From Halichoerus grypus (taxonomy: Eukaryota > Chordata > Mammalia > Carnivora > Phocidae): DNA of 64,000 bases. The stretch covers positions 29,231,930-29,295,929 of the forward strand of contig NC_135726.1 of assembly GCF_964656455.1 (NCBI RefSeq). Direction: 5' to 3'. A program made the position numbers and the translations under genes. Below are positions 24,246 to 35,369 of this stretch, in pieces (positions within the stretch are counted from its first letter, which is position 1; each line of letters begins with the position of its first letter). Below the pieces are notes generated by a model, which saw only the letters and a list, made by a program, of their open reading frames with translations, ran no database searches and was not told the origin of the DNA.

Positions 24246-24689
24246 AAAAAACAGATTTCTTCTTTTCCAACCAGAAGAAAAAAATCCAATAAGTCGAGAG
24301 CTGTCAGACATAATCTAGTCACATGTAACCGAAAAACTAAATAGATTTCTTCTCTGATTAACTAAAATGAAATTCAGAACATCACTTCCTTAAGACAATC
24401 TGTTTCTGACATATTTTGAATGGACAGAAAACAGCAAATCATTTTGTGTGGCACAGATAAGACATGCCACGTTAATTCTGTATGAAGGAGAGGACATTTA
24501 TAAAATAAGTGAGGGCTACAACACTGCATGGATTTTTTCCATCTCTTCTCTTGAGGGAAATAATAATGTGACTTTCATGTTAGGAAAAAAAAATCTTTTC
24601 CCTCTTTTATTACTGACAACAATACGACATGAAATAAAAATTTTTAAGTAAGATAAAATAATAATCCTGTCACCTTATTTTAATTATTT

Positions 24690-25135
24690 TTATTGCACAT
24701 GATTCTTTGTTTTCCCACACGGCTGTGATCACACTGTGTACACACTGATGTGTACATTCAGTGTCTATTCTGTTTTTCTCTGTACGTTAAGTACTCAAAA
24801 TAAGTATTTTCAATGGTCGCTCACTGAGGTGATACTAATTTAATTAACTAGTCATGTACTACAGAGGCACTAAAGTTCTGTCCAGCTCTTCACTACTCTT
24901 AGTCACTCTAAACATTTTTATATGTGTGTGTGTTATCTTTCTTTGAAGTGTTTCCTAAGTTTGACTCCCAAAAACAGTGTTATCAGATCAAAGATATTTT
25001 TATGGTACTTTATACACATCCCCATATAGCTTTCCAAAAAGTATACCAATTAGAAAAACTTCCAGAAGTATATGAATATACCTGTTTCACCATAACTTTA
25101 CCAACACTGAACATTATCATTTTTGACTTTCCATA
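24690..25135 (-). repeat. old L1 fragment, antisense
   Basis: The + strand text 'ctttccaaaaagtataccaa' and, later, 'tttaccaacactgaacatta' corresponds to antisense L1 ORF2 ('...accagtttacaatcccaccagc...'). It is heavily diverged, and the boundaries are approximate. Confidence 0.5.
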
Positions 25136-25224
25136 GAAATAAAAAGTTACCTTAAAATGGTGATGTTTCAAAAATTACTTTTTACTTTAAGGTGATTATT
25201 AAAGCCTGTATACATAAGATCACA

Positions 25225-25445
25225 TAAAACAAAGTCAGCTAACTTCTTCTTAAAAGGCCAGATAGTAAGTATTTTAGGCTTGCAGGCCTTAAGGTCTTTT
25301 GCGACTCTGCAGCTTTGCCTTTGTAACTCCAAAGCAGCCATAAACTATATGGAATCAAATGAGTGTGGCTGTGTTTCAATTAAAATTTTTTTATTAAAAC
25401 AGCTGGCTAGCCCATGGGCCACAGTTTGCTGACCCTGATCTATAA
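25225..25445. mobile_element. hAT-type non-autonomous DNA transposon fossil
   Basis: The sequence 'gccagatagtaagtatttta', 'aaagcagccataaactatat', 'gtgtggctgtgtttcaatta' and the end 'cacagtttgctgaccctgat' matches a well-known mammalian MER family ending in a 'tttgccgacccct' terminus. It is probably hAT-Charlie. The exact family name is not asserted. Confidence 0.7.
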
Positions 25446-25449
25446 TATA

Positions 25450-26960
25450 GAAAGCAAGATTGTTACATCATTCACAGTGGAGGTATCTAATTAGTAGCTT
25501 GAACTCAAGTACAGAGACTATAAAAGACATAGATTTGAGATAATGTGTTTCTCCCAAGAGCATCACTACACAAACCCGCTTCTTTATTTAAAAGTTAATT
25601 AATGCTCACAATGTTGCCTAAAACTTAGAGGACACAAATACAGCTGTGATTAAAGCAGAAAATGCTGAACCTCAGGATATTCTGAAAGCACCGCTATCCT
25701 CATAAAATTGGTCCACCTGGAAAAAAAGGAAATCAGGGCACAGGGGTACTGTTCAAACTGTACTCTGGAGGGCCTCTTTGGGCGGCTTCTGTGTAGGCAT
25801 GTCCTACTGCAGGACGGGGAGGAGGAGAGCTTTAGTCCCTTGTTTGCCTTTATCTGCCAGACCGCTCCACTGGTCAGCTCCAACTCAGCCTGTTCAAAAC
25901 TGAATGAACTACTGTCTTCCCCCAATGTCTTCAACTGCTGTTTCTATTAATGGCAATGTCATCCCCAAATCACCCAGGCTTGAGAGTCAGCCAAGAGCCT
26001 GGCACAGCAAAAGCATCCAATAAAGAGTTCATTCGTTTGTCCATACACACATTCCTCCTTCTATTCCTCCCTCTACTCAGTCAGTCCTTCCTTCCCGACT
26101 GCCTAACAGAACTTACTTTCAGGTCTCTCAGATAATTATCCGTGTGTTTATTTGTTTGTGATCTGTCTCCCCAACTAAAATGGAAGTTCAACAAAGGGAG
26201 TGGCCACAGATGTCCTGGGGATGATGTTGATGGCTCTCTCAAGCCCATCTTGCCACTGGACATGTGACAGGCACTCAAATATTTGGATGAGCGAATGGAA
26301 GAGAGGGGGCAAGGGACATGAGGAGAAAGGGACGAAGGCATGTTTCATGGGCTGGATGGCATCTTGATTTAATAGATACTCAGGCCCTCTCTGACCCACA
26401 GCAACATGACCAGTCCACGAGAAAAGCCACTTAATTACCATACGACATGCCACTGCTTTACAGACTCAGTCTCGGGACTGAGAAGAACCTGTGCTTGTGT
26501 TCCCCTGCCACTTTGTTGTATCCCTTCTGCCCAACTTCCCACCCTGGTCCCCCTGTGGCACGATGGAAAGTCAATCTACAAAACAAAGCACAGATAACAA
26601 GCTTGGATATGAAGTCAACTTGTAGGCCTTCTCATGATTATTCCCCTGCTCTCTGGAACCTTCCTTAACTGATCACAGAGTACTGCAGGGTGACTACTAG
26701 GAGTTTTTCCCACCTCCTAAGTTTCCATTCTGAACTGGTCTAATCAGCTGACCATCAGCCACCGCAAGTGGTGGCAGAATTTAGCACTAAAGTCTGGGTT
26801 ATGAACTCAACTGGGGAGCTCAGAAATTACTGGGCACCACTGTAACTCTCTCCTTAATTTACATTCACATGCCCAGAAGCCTGACCCAAAAGTTAAGGGA
26901 AATGTAAATTCTCAACCACCGGAGCCTGGTCACAGCTAACACATGCACAAGCACACAAAC
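25450..26960. other. intron 6, mostly unassigned
   Basis: Largely unique sequence. About 26160-26310 carries an MIR/L2-like 3' end ('ctgtctccccaactaaaatg', 'gacaggcactcaaatatttg'). Short open frames on both strands overlap and have no coding support. Confidence 0.45.
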
Positions 26961-26975
26961 CCTCCCCACTTCCTT

Positions 26976-27171
26976 TTTTTTTTTTTTAAAGATTTTATTT
27001 ATTTGACAGAGACAGACAGAGCGAGAGAGGAAACACAAGCAGGGGGAGTGGGAGAAGGAGAAGCAGGCTTCCCGCTGAGCAGGGAGCCCGATGCAGGGCT
27101 CGATCCCAGGACCCTGGGATCATGACCTGAGCCAAAGGCAGACAGTTAACGACTGAGCCACCCAGGCGCCC
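26976..27171 (-). repeat. carnivore tRNA-Lys SINE
   Basis: Complete minus-strand copy (poly-T, GA-rich stretch, ...gagccacccaggcgcccc) bounded by an exact 15-bp target-site duplication cctccccacttcctt (26961-26975 and 27172-27186). The perfect duplication indicates a young insertion. It lies 340 bp from exon 6. Confidence 0.97.
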
Positions 27172-27186
27172 CCTCCCCACTTCCTT

Positions 27187-27512
27187 CTGGCCATCTCCTG
27201 TCCTTGACCTTGACAGATAAGAACCCCTTAGACAATCTCTAGCTAGCAACACCTGCCAATAGCATTTTACCTTCTCCAAGAAACAGAATCCCAAAGAAGC
27301 AAAATATACTAATCCCATGCTGTGAACACACTTTTTAAAACTGTATCCCACACAACTCAAAGCTAATAAAGCAAGTAAATAAAGGCTAACGTCAAGTTCG
27401 ATGGAAGCAATTTTCCTATCAAATACTCTTCCAAAACTCTATGCAAAATTGCTCATTCAACCACTGCTGTCACATCCAATTAAGTTGGAATCACATTTTT
27501 ATTAACACTTAC
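27187..27512. other. intron 6, sequence next to the exon 6 donor
   Basis: Unique sequence between the SINE and exon 6. No repeat or alternative exon was recognised. Confidence 0.5.
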
Positions 27513-27592
27513 CTCTGCCACTCGGTGGGTGGAACTAAACCGAGGTGGTAAACCAGCCAAAACACAGTGTTGGTGGGTGGCATTGAGATCAT
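27513..27592 (-). CDS. FTO: FTO exon 6 (residues 299 partial to 325), catalytic centre
   Basis: An 80-bp exon that starts in the second base of codon 299 and ends in phase 0: [20 protein letters not shown] then STHRVAE. In gene direction the acceptor is ...tttttcctacag and the donor is GAG|gtaagtgt. It carries the distal iron ligand H307, the 2-oxoglutarate-binding R316 and S318, and R322. All are intact, so an active dioxygenase is expected. Compared with the human sequence as I recall it (GSQPR), residues 313-314 read LP here, giving GLPPR directly before R316. This is the smallest of the four exons. Skipping it would shift the frame and remove the active site. Confidence 0.97.
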
Positions 27593-28485
27593 CTGTAGGA
27601 AAAATACCAAAAATTAAAAAAAATAAAACCACACACACACACATTTATTAGTCACTATAAACTATTCAACAAAAATACAAAGTAAACAGTAAATCCATCA
27701 TTCAAGGACAACAATAACCAGGGAATTAACACCTACTTTGTATTCTTTAAACCATTCTTTACAACTAGGATGACTTTGTGTGTATATAAGTATAGAGAGA
27801 GAGACATCAAAACCATGACACTTCCAAGAGCAAAAGGGGATGTTAATTATTCCAAGACAACAGGTGTTCAGGGCTGTCTTTAGCAAACAGGATACATGGT
27901 TACCCTACTTATGTGTGGTCTTATGATGCCCACTCATCACTAAGTTTACTATTTATGAGCTTCTTTCTCATTCTCATGATACATCAAATTCTACCCATGC
28001 CTTTAGATAATAAGCCAAAATTTTTTTAAACTATTTGGGGTGGAACAGCTTTCATCTGAAAATCTGCCTCTTTCTCTCCCCAATCAAAGTATCAATTTTG
28101 CCCTAACAACTTTTCCAGGCAAAAAACCAACCAACTCAGCAGTTGGCAAAGTTTTGGCACTCAGGTCAGAATTCAAGCCTATGGATTCACAGCCCAAGAA
28201 TGGAGTAGGTGGTGAATTCATCAGCTGAAGAAGAAGCCTAAAACCACACACAGTGGAAGAAAAACCAATGGCCAAGTTGTTGCGTACTCTAGGAAATGAT
28301 GCCACATGTCCGGCAACATCTCTATCACCTCTGCTTAGGACATCACTTCCTCTATTACAAAGCAGAGAGGGGAACAGTACTATTCCCCAGCACTGGGTGA
28401 TTTCCTACATAGGTAACAGAGGCTTCTTACCAAGATACCAACACTCATAACGATTTAAACTAAACGGCAAAACCACCACACCCCT
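27593..28485. other. intron 5, sequence next to the exon 6 acceptor
   Basis: Intron 5 spans 27593-51583 (23,991 bp). This first part is unique apart from a short (CA)n at about 27631-27643 and AT-rich tracts. No alternative exon was seen. Confidence 0.5.
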
Positions 28486-29330
28486 TACAGGGCAGCAAAA
28501 TTAACTTCTAAACAAAATAATGGAAATGCAAAATGTCAACTGAAGGTCTCCTGCTTCTGGACATTCCGGAGTACCAGTGACAAGGTTTGCCCTCCTACCT
28601 TAAACAACTATAAAAATGGACCAAAAAAATAGGAAACAAACATTTCTGACACTGGAAAAGAGAGCAAGATACAATCCCAAAGATAGAAAAACAAAATAGG
28701 TGAGGCCTAAAATTGCCCTAGCTTACAAACCTGGAACAGTTTCAAAGCCAGAGTAGAGCGGGGTGGGGGGGGAGTCAGGCAGAACCCAGAGTTTTCAGTT
28801 TTCCTTCTTGTGGAATTGTGAAGACAGAGACTGGAGTTTAGGAAAGCCAGGCAACAAGGACTGTAAGACAGAATACTGGAATAGGAGAACCCATACAGAG
28901 AGAAAACAAGCAGACATCTGTAGAAGGGTTCCTTCCAAGTCTATGGCTGAGCACTAACGTGTGTAGGTGGAAATGAAAACTTCCCAAGGGCAGGAAAAGA
29001 AGCATCAGCAAACAATAGGCTGAACAAATCTCAGAGCTCACACAGGGCTGGGGATATTTTGTGTTCTCAGCAGTCAGAATGGCTCCTACTACATGAGATA
29101 ATGGATAGAGTCCTTGGAAAAGCATTAGTAGTAGAGCTAAACTAGTTCTACATCAAAGGCTGCCCTAGATCCACTTAATAGCTTAAAAGCAAGCCTCAAA
29201 AGTACCCAAGTTATTCCAAATAGTTTAGTCATTAGAGCAAAGTCCAACACTATTCAAAAGAATTTAACACAATCAGATACCCAATAAAATTCACAATATC
29301 CAGCATCCACTTGAGAAGTAACAGAGAAGA

Positions 29331-29437
29331 GGGGTGCCTGGCTGGCTCAGTTGGCAGAGCTTATGACTCTTGATCTCAGGGTTATAAGTTTGAGCTCCAT
29401 GTTGGGTACAGAGATTACTTAAAAATGAAATGTTATA
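29331..29437 (+). repeat. old tRNA-Lys SINE, head-rich (first of three in a row)
   Basis: The head ggggtgcctggctggctcag keeps unusually good tRNA-Lys(CTT) likeness, including 'gactcttgatctcaggg', but it lacks the CT-rich segment. A 14-bp target-site duplication, agtaacagagaaga (29317-29330) against agtaacggagaaga (29843-29856), brackets all three SINEs. Confidence 0.88.
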
Positions 29438-29634
29438 GCGGCACCTGGGTGGTTCAGTCAGTTAAGCGTCCAACTCTTAGTTTCGGCTAGGTCATGATCG
29501 TGGGATCAAGCCCCACATCAGGCTCCACACTCAGTGGGGAGTCCACTTCTCTCCCTCTCCTTCTGACCCTTCCCCTCCTCATGCTCTCTCTCCCCCTCCC
29601 TCTCAAAAATAAATCTTTTGAAAAAGTAAAATCT
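29438..29634 (+). repeat. carnivore tRNA-Lys SINE (second of three in a row)
   Basis: Complete copy of the 'ccaactcttagtttcggcta' subfamily beginning gcggcacctgggtggttcag. It sits directly in the A-rich end of the preceding SINE. Confidence 0.93.
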
Positions 29635-29842
29635 GGGGCACCTGGGAGGCTTAGTCGGTTAAGCGTCTGCCTTCAGCTCAGGTCATGATCCCAGGGTCCT
29701 GGGATTGAGGCCTGCGTCGGGCTCCCTGCTCAGCGGGGAGCCTGCTTCTCCCTCTCCTCCCCACTTGTGCTCTCACTCTCTCTGTTGCTCTCTCAAATAA
29801 ATAAATAAAACCTTTAAATAAAAAATAAAATCTTATAAAAAA
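29635..29842 (+). repeat. carnivore tRNA-Lys SINE (third of three in a row)
   Basis: Complete copy of the 'cgtctgccttcagctcaggt' subfamily beginning ggggcacctgggaggcttag. It starts at the tail of the second SINE and its own tail ends at the shared target-site duplicate. Confidence 0.93.
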
Positions 29843-30204
29843 AGTAACGGAGAAGAGAAATGAAAGATATATATGACATATATGACACATATATATAAGA
29901 TGTATACATATCTTTCTTTCACATATACATCTTTCATACATATAAATAAATTAAAGGAAGCTTCTAAAGATGAAAAATGTATCTGAAATTTAAAAAATCA
30001 CACTGAATGAGATTAATAGCACTTTAGACACTGCAGAAAAATCAGTGAACTAGAATACATAGAAATAGAAACTACCCAAAAGTGAAGCACACAGAGAAAT
30101 AAAGACTACAGATAAATCAAAGGGCATCAATGATCTATGAGATACTACTGATCAGTGTAACATAACTATAATTTGATTCTCAGAAGAAAAAGAATTACAC
30201 AGGT

Positions 30205-30419
30205 GGGCACCTGGGTGGCTCAGTCAGTTAAGCATCTAACTCTTGGTTTCAGCTCAGGTCATGATCTCATGGTTCGTGGGATTAGCCCTGAGTCAGTCTC
30301 TGCGGTCAGTGTGGAGTCAGCTTCGGATTCTCTCTCTCCTCTTCCTTTGCCCATTCCCCGCTCCCGTGTGCATGTGCACTCTCTCTCAAGTAAATAAATA
30401 AATCTTTAAAAATAAAAAA
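30205..30419 (+). repeat. carnivore tRNA-Lys SINE
   Basis: Head gggcacctgggtggctcagt of the 'aactcttggtttcagctcag' subfamily, inserted in the L1 ORF1 region. No clear target-site duplication. Confidence 0.92.
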
Positions 30420-31724
30420 AGAGGGAGATTGACAAAAAAAAAATATCTGAAGAAATGAGGTCCAAAGAGAAAAATCGGAACAAAGAACAAGGGCAACAAA
30501 TAGCAAATCAAAGGGCATCAATGACCTATGAGATACTACTGATCAGTGTAACTATAGGGTAGCTATTAAACCAATTATATCAATAATCACTTTTAATGTC
30601 AGAGGAGTAAACACACCAATTAAAAGACAGACATTGTCAGAGTGGATGAAAAAACAAAACACAACTAAAAAAAAAACAAGAACTATATGTTGTCTATAAG
30701 AAATTCACTACTATAAAGTCACATATAAATTAAAAATAAAGGGGTGGAGAAAGATATTCTGTGCTAACAATAATCAAAACAAAGCTGGAGTACCTATATG
30801 AATTTCAGACAGAGCAGACTTCAAAACAAGTAAATTACCAAGGACAAAAAGGGCAGTACATAATGATAAAAGGTCAATCCTCTATGAAGATATCACAATC
30901 TTTAATGTGTATGTACCTTATAAGAGAGTCAAATTACATGAAGCAAAATCTAACAGAACAGTAAGGACAAGCAGACAAATCCACTATTATAGCTGGAGAT
31001 TTCAACATCTCCTATCAGAAATGGACAGATCCATTAGGCAGAGAATCAATAAGGACACAGTTGAACTCAAGAATACCATCAATCAACTGGATATAACTGA
31101 CATCTATAGACTACTTCATACAACAAGAGCTGAATACACATTCTTCTCAAGCTCATATGGAACATTCACCAAGACAGACCATATTCTGGGACCCCCCAAA
31201 AAAAAAAAATGTCAAAGAATAGAAATCATACAATGTCTGCTCTCAGACCATACAGGAAATAGACTAGAAATCAGTAACATAAAGACAGCTAGAATATCTC
31301 AAAATACTTAAGAGACTAAAGAACTTCTAAATACCATGGTGAAAGAAGAAATATCAAGAGAAATTTTAAAGTATTTTTAACTAAATGAAAATGAAAATAC
31401 AACATCAAAATTTGTGATATGCAGCCAAAGCACTTTGAAGAGTAAAAATTAACACACTGAATGCAATATATTACAAAGGAAAGATCTAAACTCCATAATA
31501 TAAGCTTCAACCTTAGGAAATTAGAAAAAGGAGAGCAAATTAAATCTAAAAGAAAAAAAATAATAATTAGAACAGAAATCAATGAAATGAAAAACAGAAA
31601 ATCAACAGAGAAAGTCAATATAACAAAGCTGGTTCTCTGAAAAGACCAATAAAATCAATAAGCCCCTATCTAGGCTAAGAAAAAAAAATAGGAAAAACAC
31701 AAATTACTAATACCAGAAATAAAA

Positions 31725-31818
31725 AAAACACACTAAGTATAGCTGGCTCTACACTCCTGATTTACATACTCTTTTGTATGTCATGTTATACTTCAATAAA
31801 AATAAAGTTTAATGTAAA
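31725..31818 (+). repeat. short poly(A)-tailed L1 3' end inserted in L1 ORF2
   Basis: The ORF2 text breaks after '...taccagaaataaaa' and resumes at 'aacatcactacagatcctat'. The intervening ~94 bp ends in 'cttcaataaaaataaagttt' and a poly-A run. The wording is like an L1 3' end, so this is most likely a severely 5'-truncated L1. Confidence 0.6.
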
Positions 31819-31943
31819 AAAAAAAAAGGGAACATCACTACAGATCCTATGGATATTAAAAGGCAAATAAAGTAAAACTATGAACAGCTCTATGCCTACA
31901 AATTTGTAGGCATACATAATGTAGATGAAATGGACCAATTCTT

Positions 31944-32139
31944 GGGGCACCTGGGTGGCTCAGTTGGTTAAGCACCTGCCTTTAGTTCAGGTCATGATCC
32001 CAGGGTCCTGGGATAGAGCCCCGCATTTGGGCTCCCTGCTTAGCAGGGAGTCTGCTTCTCCCTCTGTCCCTCCCCACTGCTCATGCTCTCTCTCACTCTC
32101 TCAAATAAATAAAATCTTTAAAAAAAGAAAAGAAAGAAA
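31944..32139 (+). repeat. carnivore tRNA-Lys SINE
   Basis: Complete copy with an exact 16-bp target-site duplication aaatggaccaattctt (31928-31943 and 32140-32155). The duplicated word is itself L1 ORF2 sequence, so the insertion point in the L1 is unambiguous. Confidence 0.97.
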
Positions 32140-32295
32140 AAATGGACCAATTCTTTGAAAGACTCAATCTGCAAAAACTTACATAAAAAATAGATAATCT
32201 AAATAGGCCTATGTGTACTGAAGGAATTGAATCAAAATTAATTACCTTCCCAAACAGAAAGCACCAGGCCCAGATGGGTTCACTGGTGAATTCTT

Positions 32296-32337
32296 TTTTT
32301 TTTTTTTAATTATGTTCAATTAGCCAACATATAATAC
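32296..32337 (-). repeat. ~40-bp remnant of an antisense L1 3' end
   Basis: ORF2 text ('cactggtgaattct' then 'accatttaaggagg') is split by a poly-T run followed by 'aattatgttcaattagccaa'. This is how the reverse complement of a carnivore L1 3' end begins. It looks like an extremely 5'-truncated insertion. Confidence 0.6.
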
Positions 32338-33190
32338 CAACCATTTAAGGAGGAAATTATACCCATTCTTTAAAAACTCTTGCAGAAGAAAAACATGGAA
32401 GGAAGACTTCCTAATTCACTATGAGACCAGCAATACCCTAATAGAAAAACCAGACAAATCTATTACAAGAAAACTACAAATCAATATCTCTTAAGAACAT
32501 GAATGCCAAAATACTCAACAAAATATTAGAAATAGAAACCAACAATGTATATTTTATATACTTTTTTACACATCTTAAGAGACTTATATGCAACAACCAA
32601 GTGAAACTTATCCAGGTATGCAAGGCTGGCTCAATATTTGAAAATGAATTAATATAATCCATCACATCAACAGGATAAAGAAGAAAAAGCACATGATCAT
32701 ATCAACAGATGCAGAAAAAAACATCTGACAAAATCCAACACAAATCCATAATAAAAACTCCCGGTAAGCTACGACTAGAGAGTAACTTATTCAATGTTAT
32801 AAGGACCATCTATAAAATACCTACAGCTAACATCACACTTAACCTTGATTTCTCACTAAGATTGAGAACAGGGCAAGAATGTCTCTTCTTATCAGTCCTT
32901 TTCAATAGCACACTAGAAGTGCCAGCTAATACAATGAGACAAAAAAAGAAAATTAAAGGTATACAGACTGAGAAGGAAGAGATAAACTGTCCTTCTTCAT
33001 AGATGATGTGACTGTCTCTGTAGAAAATCCAAAAGAATCAACAAAAAAAAACCCTCCTAGAATTAATAAGCAATTTCAGCATAGCTGCAGGATATAAGGT
33101 TAATATACAAAAGTCAATCACTTTCCTAATGAATAAGTGGAATTTCAAAGTAAAAACATATGTACAAGGATCTACATAAAGAAAACCAAA

Positions 33191-33385
33191 GGGGCATGCG
33201 GGTGGTTCAGTCAGTTAAGCATCTAACTCTTGATTTCGGCTCAGGTCAGGATCTCAGGGTTGTGAGATAGAACTCTGCTTCAGGCTCCATGCTGGGGCAT
33301 GGATCCTACTTAAGATTCTCTCTCTCCCTCTCCCTCTGCCCCTCCCTGTCTTCCCTCCCTCTCTCTACTAAAAAAAGAAAAAAGA
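33191..33385 (+). repeat. carnivore tRNA-Lys SINE
   Basis: Head ggggcatgcgggtggttcag, 'aactcttgatttcggctcag' subfamily. The A-rich word aagaaaaccaaa flanks it (33179-33190 and 33386-33397), consistent with a target-site duplication in the L1. Confidence 0.93.
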
Positions 33386-35369
33386 AAAGAAAACCAAAAA
33401 ACCCTGATGAATAAAATCAAAGAACTAAATGAATGGAGAGATACTGCATGTTCATGGACAGAAAGACTCAATATTGTCAAGATGTCTGTTCTTCCCAACT
33501 TGATCTATAAATTCAATGCAATCCCAATCAAAATCCCAAGTTATTTTGGGGATACTGACAAACTGATTCTATAGTTTATACAGACAGACAAAAGACGCAA
33601 AATAGCCAACACAATATTGAAGAAGAACAATGTTGGAAGATTTATTTACCCAACTTCAAGAATTACTATAAAACTACAGTAATCAAGATAATGTTTTATT
33701 GGCAAAAGAACAGGCAAATAGATCAACGACAGAAAAAAAAGAGAATCCAGAAAAAGAGTCACATAAATACAGTCAACTGATCTTTGACAAAGGAGCAAAG
33801 GCAATACAGTGGAGCAAAGATATTCTCTTCAACAAATGGTGCTCGAACAACTGGACATCCGCATGCAAAAAAAAAAAAAAATTGAATCTAGACACAAATT
33901 TTACACTTTTCACAAAAATTAACTCAAAATGGATCATAGATCTAAATATAAAATGCATAAAACTCCTAGAAAATAACATAAGAGGGAATCTAGATGACTT
34001 TGGGCGTGGTGATGACTCTGGTTACAACACCAAAGGCACAACCCAGGAAAGAAATAATTGGTAAACTGCACTTCAGAAAAATTAAAAACTGTTCTGTGAA
34101 AGACACTGTCATGAGAAGAAGACAAGCTGCAAACTGGGACAAAATATTTGCAAAAGACATGTTCAATAAAGGACTGTAATTCAAAATACAAAGAACTCTT
34201 AAAACTCAACAACAAGAAAACAAACAACTTTATTGAAGAAATGGGCAGAAGACCTGAACAGACACCTCACCAATATACAGGTTGCAAATAAGCATATGAA
34301 AGGATGCTCATTATCATTTGTCACAGAAGTGCAAATTAAAACAAGATACTACTACCCACCTATTAGAATGGCCAAAATCCACTGATAACTGATAACACCA
34401 AATGCTGACAAAAATAATGGAACAAGAGAACATGCATCCGCTGCTGGTGGGAATGCAAAATGATACAGCTGTTTTGGAACGCCATTTGGTTTGGTGATTT
34501 CTTACAAAACTAAATATACTCTCACGGTAAGATTCAGCAATTGCCCTCCTTGATATTCACCCAAATGAGTTGAAAACTATGTCCACACAAAAAGCTGTGA
34601 ACAGATGTTTATAGCAGCTTTATCAACAACTACCAAAACTTGGAAGCAACCAAAATGTCTGTCAGTAGGTGGAGAGATAAACTGTGGCCCATTCAGACAA
34701 TAGGATAATATTCAGCACTAAAAAGAAATGAGCTATCAAGTCATGAAAAGAAATGAGGAAACTTAAATACATATTAATAAGTGAAAGAAGCCAGTCGGAA
34801 AAGGCTATATACTGTAAGATTTCATTCTGGAAAAGACAAACTACAGAGAAAATAAAAAGTTGCCAGGCGTTGAGTGTGGGGGAGGGCATGAATAAGGGAT
34901 TACAGAGGATTTTTAGGGCAGTAAAACTATCCTGTGTGATACTGTAATGGCAGATATAGGTCATAATACATTTTTTAAATCTATAAAACATATCCATAAA
35001 ATATACAACACCAAGAGTAAACTCTGGTGGATTTGGTGATAATGATGTGTCGATGTAGGTTAATCAATTACAACAAATGTCCCACACTGGTGCAGGATGT
35101 AGACAGTGGGAAAGGCTGTGTATGCATGGAGACAGAGGTACTGGGCAACGCTCTGTACTTTCTGCTCAACTTTGCTTGGAACCGTTTTAAACTGCTCTAA
35201 AAAATAAACTATTTTTTTTTTAATTATCAACTGAAAAGTCTTTGGAAAATTCTTTAAGACTCCATAGCTCACACTCTTGAGACCAATATACAGGTATATA
35301 ACTACACAGTTACTCTCCCAGGGTGTTCTCATAGCAAAAGAAAACACTTATTTGCATCACTTGATTTAA

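Larger units (their letters stand above)
28490..35220 (+). mobile_element. near-full-length L1 (old L1M type) with nested insertions
   Basis: A sense-oriented (+) L1, antisense to FTO. 28.5-29.33 kb matches an L1 5' UTR ('gtctcctgcttctggacatt', 'ctagttctacatcaaaggct'). 29.85-30.48 kb matches the ORF1 region. From 30.58 kb it is ORF2: the endonuclease-domain text is still partly translatable at 30907-31311, the reverse-transcriptase region lies at 32.2-33.2 kb, and the C-terminal part at 34.2-34.95 kb, followed by the 3' UTR to about 35.22 kb. Part of ORF1 and the inter-ORF region is missing. Many stops and frameshifts make it non-functional. It is interrupted by SINEs at 29331-29842, 30205-30419, 31944-32139 and 33191-33385, and by two short L1 pieces at about 31725-31818 and 32296-32337. 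Confidence 0.85.

Noticed and set aside
29331..29405. A tRNA-Lys(CTT)-like sequence that could be taken for a tRNA gene.
   Set aside because: The acceptor stem does not pair properly, and it continues as a SINE with target-site duplications. It is a tRNA-derived retroposon head.
30907..31311. A 134-codon open frame that looks protein-like.
   Set aside because: It is a remnant of the L1 ORF2 endonuclease domain inside a dead L1, not a host gene.
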